From Pseudomonas asturiensis (GTDB lineage: Bacteria; Pseudomonadota; Gammaproteobacteria; Pseudomonadales; Pseudomonadaceae), in NCBI RefSeq assembly GCF_900143095.1, contig NZ_FRDA01000026.1, positions 1 through 52,276 of the forward strand: DNA of 52,276 nt, given 5' to 3'. A program made the position numbers and the translations under genes. This document shows, one piece after another, positions 50,585 to 52,276 of the stretch (positions are counted from its first letter, which is position 1; every line of letters begins with the position of its first letter). Below the pieces are notes generated by a model. The model searched no databases and was not told the origin of the DNA. It saw nothing but the letters and a program-made list of their open reading frames with translations.

Positions 50585-52016
50585 TCACGACCCGTATTTT
50601 TTCGGTTACGTCCTGGGTTTTATACATCTGCTGGGGACCGGTGCCGCAATTCACGCACTGTTGACTGTACGCACCTCCCAAGGCGCGATTGCCTGGGCGA
50701 TGCCGCTGCTGTTCATCCCTTATTTCACCCTGATCCCTTATCTGGTGTTCGGACGAAGCTCGTTCGATGCGTACATCAAGGCGCGTCGCGAAGCCAACCA
50801 GGAAATGCGTGTCGCCATCGGCAGCCTCAACTGGCGGCCATGGATTGAGGAAGCCGTTGCTGCGCGTCGCTCGGACGCGTATGCGTCGTTGCGTGCCATG
50901 CCCAAGCTGGGGCACATGCCAGCGCTGGCCAATAACAAGGTCAGGCTGTTGATCAATGGTGATGCCACGTTCGGGGCCATCTTTGACGCGATACGCGAAG
51001 CCCGGCAGACGATCCTGATTCAGTTCTTCATCATTCACGACGATGCCCTTGGCAGGCAGCTGCAAGCCCTGTTGCTGGAGAAGGCAGCGCAAGGCGTAGC
51101 GATCTTTGTCCTCTACGACCGCATCGGCAGCCATGCCCTGCCTGCCGCGTACAGTGAAAAACTACGCGCAGGCGGTGTACAGATCAAAGCTTTCGCCACC
51201 CATGCCGGCTGGCTCAACCGCTTCCAGATCAACTTTCGCAACCACCGCAAGATCGTGGTGGTGGACGGTCTGAAAGGTTACATGGGCGGACACAACGTCG
51301 GCGACGAATACATGGGGCTCAAGCCGCCTCTGGCGCCGTGGCGTGACACCCACGTCGAAGTCATCGGCCCCGTGGTCGCCTGCTTGCAGGAGTCGTTTGC
51401 CGAGGACTGGTTCTGGGCCACTCGTGAATTGCCGCCGTTGAGCCTGCCCGAAACCTTTCCCGAGGATGGCGTGCTGTGTCAGTTGCTTGCCAGCGGCCCG
51501 GCCGATGCGCAGGAAACCTGCTCGCTGTTCTTCGTCGAAGCCATTCATGCTGCCGAAGAACGCGTCTGGATCACCAGCCCCTACTTCATCCCGGACGAGG
51601 CCGTCTCAGCCGCCTTGCGTCTGGCCGTACTGCGTGGAGTGGACGTGCGCCTGCTGCTGCCGTCCCGTCCCGACCATTACGTGGTCTACGCCGCGTCCAG
51701 CCTGTACGCCTTCGACGCGGTACGCGCAGGCGTCAGAGTGTTTCGCTACGAGCCTGGCTTCCTGCACCAGAAGGTGGTGCTGGTGGACAACGAAATCACC
51801 GCCATCGGCAGCGCCAACCTCGACAACCGCTCGTTCCGTCTCAACTTCGAACTGATGCTGCTGACGGTGGATCCAGACTTTTCCAGCCAGGTCGAAGCCA
51901 TGCTTAACGCCGACTTCGCCCTGGCGCGGGAAATTTCCATTCAGGAGAGCCGGGAAACGCGAAGGCTGCACCAGCTGGGCATGCGCGTGGCTCGGTTGAT
52001 TTCACCGATTCTGTAG
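50577..52016 (+). CDS. cls: Cardiolipin synthase (phospholipase D family)
   Basis: 479-residue inner-membrane enzyme that condenses two phosphatidylglycerols into cardiolipin. Two N-terminal membrane helices (about 8-28 and 38-58, with the WAMPLLFIPYFTLIPYLVFG segment typical of ClsA), then two HKD catalytic motifs: HRKIVVVD (about residues 222-229) and HQKVVLVD (about 398-405), each HxKxxxxD, followed by GSANLDNRSF. ATG 50577 (MDYHDPYFFG) has GAGGAG about 11 bp upstream; the alternative TTG at 50568 is too near that site. Length and architecture match ClsA. Confidence 0.95.
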   Translation: MDYHDPYFFGYVLGFIHLLGTGAAIHALLTVRTSQGAIAWAMPLLFIPYFTLIPYLVFGRSSFDAYIKARREANQEMRVAIGSLNWRPWIEEAVAARRSDAYASLRAMPKLGHMPALANNKVRLLINGDATFGAIFDAIREARQTILIQFFIIHDDALGRQLQALLLEKAAQGVAIFVLYDRIGSHALPAAYSEKLRAGGVQIKAFATHAGWLNRFQINFRNHRKIVVVDGLKGYMGGHNVGDEYMGLKPPLAPWRDTHVEVIGPVVACLQESFAEDWFWATRELPPLSLPETFPEDGVLCQLLASGPADAQETCSLFFVEAIHAAEERVWITSPYFIPDEAVSAALRLAVLRGVDVRLLLPSRPDHYVVYAASSLYAFDAVRAGVRVFRYEPGFLHQKVVLVDNEITAIGSANLDNRSFRLNFELMLLTVDPDFSSQVEAMLNADFALAREISIQESRETRRLHQLGMRVARLISPIL

Positions 52017-52080
52017 CGTGCAGGGGACGTCAGCGTAGACAGCTCACAGGCGATATAGGCTACGCGTCAGCGCCAGCCCT

Positions 52081-52103
52081 TTCGCGAGCAAGCTCGCTCC
52101 CAC
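52081..52103. repeat. Single REP variant
   Basis: TTCGCGAGCAAGCTCGCTCC plus CAC, an internally palindromic REP of a second family, downstream of cls. Its partner, if any, is not within the window. Confidence 0.7.
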
Positions 52104-52115
52104 GGTTCGCGCATT

Positions 52116-52200
52116 GTAGGAGCGGACTTGTCCGCGAATGCGGCGGTTGGGCGATTGCATCTCTGGTGGATGTACCGGCCTCTTCGCGGACAAGTCCGCT
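52116..52200. repeat. REP pair of the GCGGACTTGTCCGC type
   Basis: Left arm GTAGGAGCGGACTTGTCCGC (52116 onward) and inverted right arm TTCGCGGACAAGTCCGCT (52183-52200). This is a separate REP sequence family from the GGCGGCTTGCCGGC copies elsewhere in the window. Confidence 0.82.
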
Positions 52201-52276
52201 TGTATGGTTAGACTTGAAGGGGTGGTGGGACGAACAGTTCGCATCTGACTGCTGTAACAGTACAGACCGTGGGAGA

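Overview
The window looks like a chromosomal segment of a Pseudomonas species, most likely from the P. syringae/P. fluorescens side of the genus. The evidence is gene content and order: a pst-phoU block, purEK, aspA, a two-subunit pyruvate carboxylase with its LysR regulator, uvrD and a zinc-responsive cobW/amidase locus, in an order I recall from the oriC-proximal arm of Pseudomonas genomes. Pseudomonas-type REP palindromes (core GCTTGCCGGCGAT) and high-GC coding fit this. I see no rRNA, tRNA, CRISPR array, prophage, transposase or integron, so this is largely core genome and not an island.

Layout. 1-9.2 kb (minus strand): pstS-pstC-pstA-pstB-phoU, then a CheY-like regulator and an M23 peptidase. 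A tandem Pho box lies before pstS and a second Pho box before pstC. 9.2-13.2 kb: an MHS-type MFS transporter, a hotdog thioesterase, a hexose-6-phosphate mutarotase, a DUF3299 protein and a GlsB/YeaQ-type membrane protein. 13.2-21.6 kb: a REP pair, purE-purK with a terminator-like hairpin in the leader, a secreted metzincin-like protein, a LysR regulator divergent from aspA, an AGCS symporter and an asparaginase. 21.7-27.4 kb: a bestrophin-like channel, a YeeE/YedE transporter, and a MocR regulator divergent from a PaiB-like/GNAT/GNAT operon. 27.5-33.6 kb: pycA-pycB with divergent pycR, two small proteins and an RpiR/HexR-type regulator with a matching palindrome. 33.7-44.5 kb: a PAS-GGDEF-EAL protein, uvrD, a Tim44-like protein, an SMI1/KNR4 protein, a CPA2 antiporter with a structured leader, a second thioesterase, pdxY and a DUF3301 protein. 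44.6-52.3 kb: a zinc-homeostasis locus (two CobW-family GTPases, a DUF1826 protein, two small exported proteins, an AmiA-type amidase) around a near-perfect Zur box, then a parS-like site, a DUF3617 protein, cardiolipin synthase and terminal REPs.

How the genes work together. The pst block is a complete high-affinity phosphate uptake and signalling unit. aspA, the AGCS symporter and the asparaginase could form a route from asparagine through aspartate to fumarate. pycA/pycB with pycR form an anaplerotic module. The zinc locus should act under zinc starvation: metallochaperones plus a duplicate zinc amidase. No wholly new multi-gene system is evident. The least-explained signals are regulatory: the antiporter leader, the purE leader hairpin, a 12-bp DnaA-box-like repeat inside the MocR gene, an excess of exact DnaA boxes, and a parS-like palindrome.
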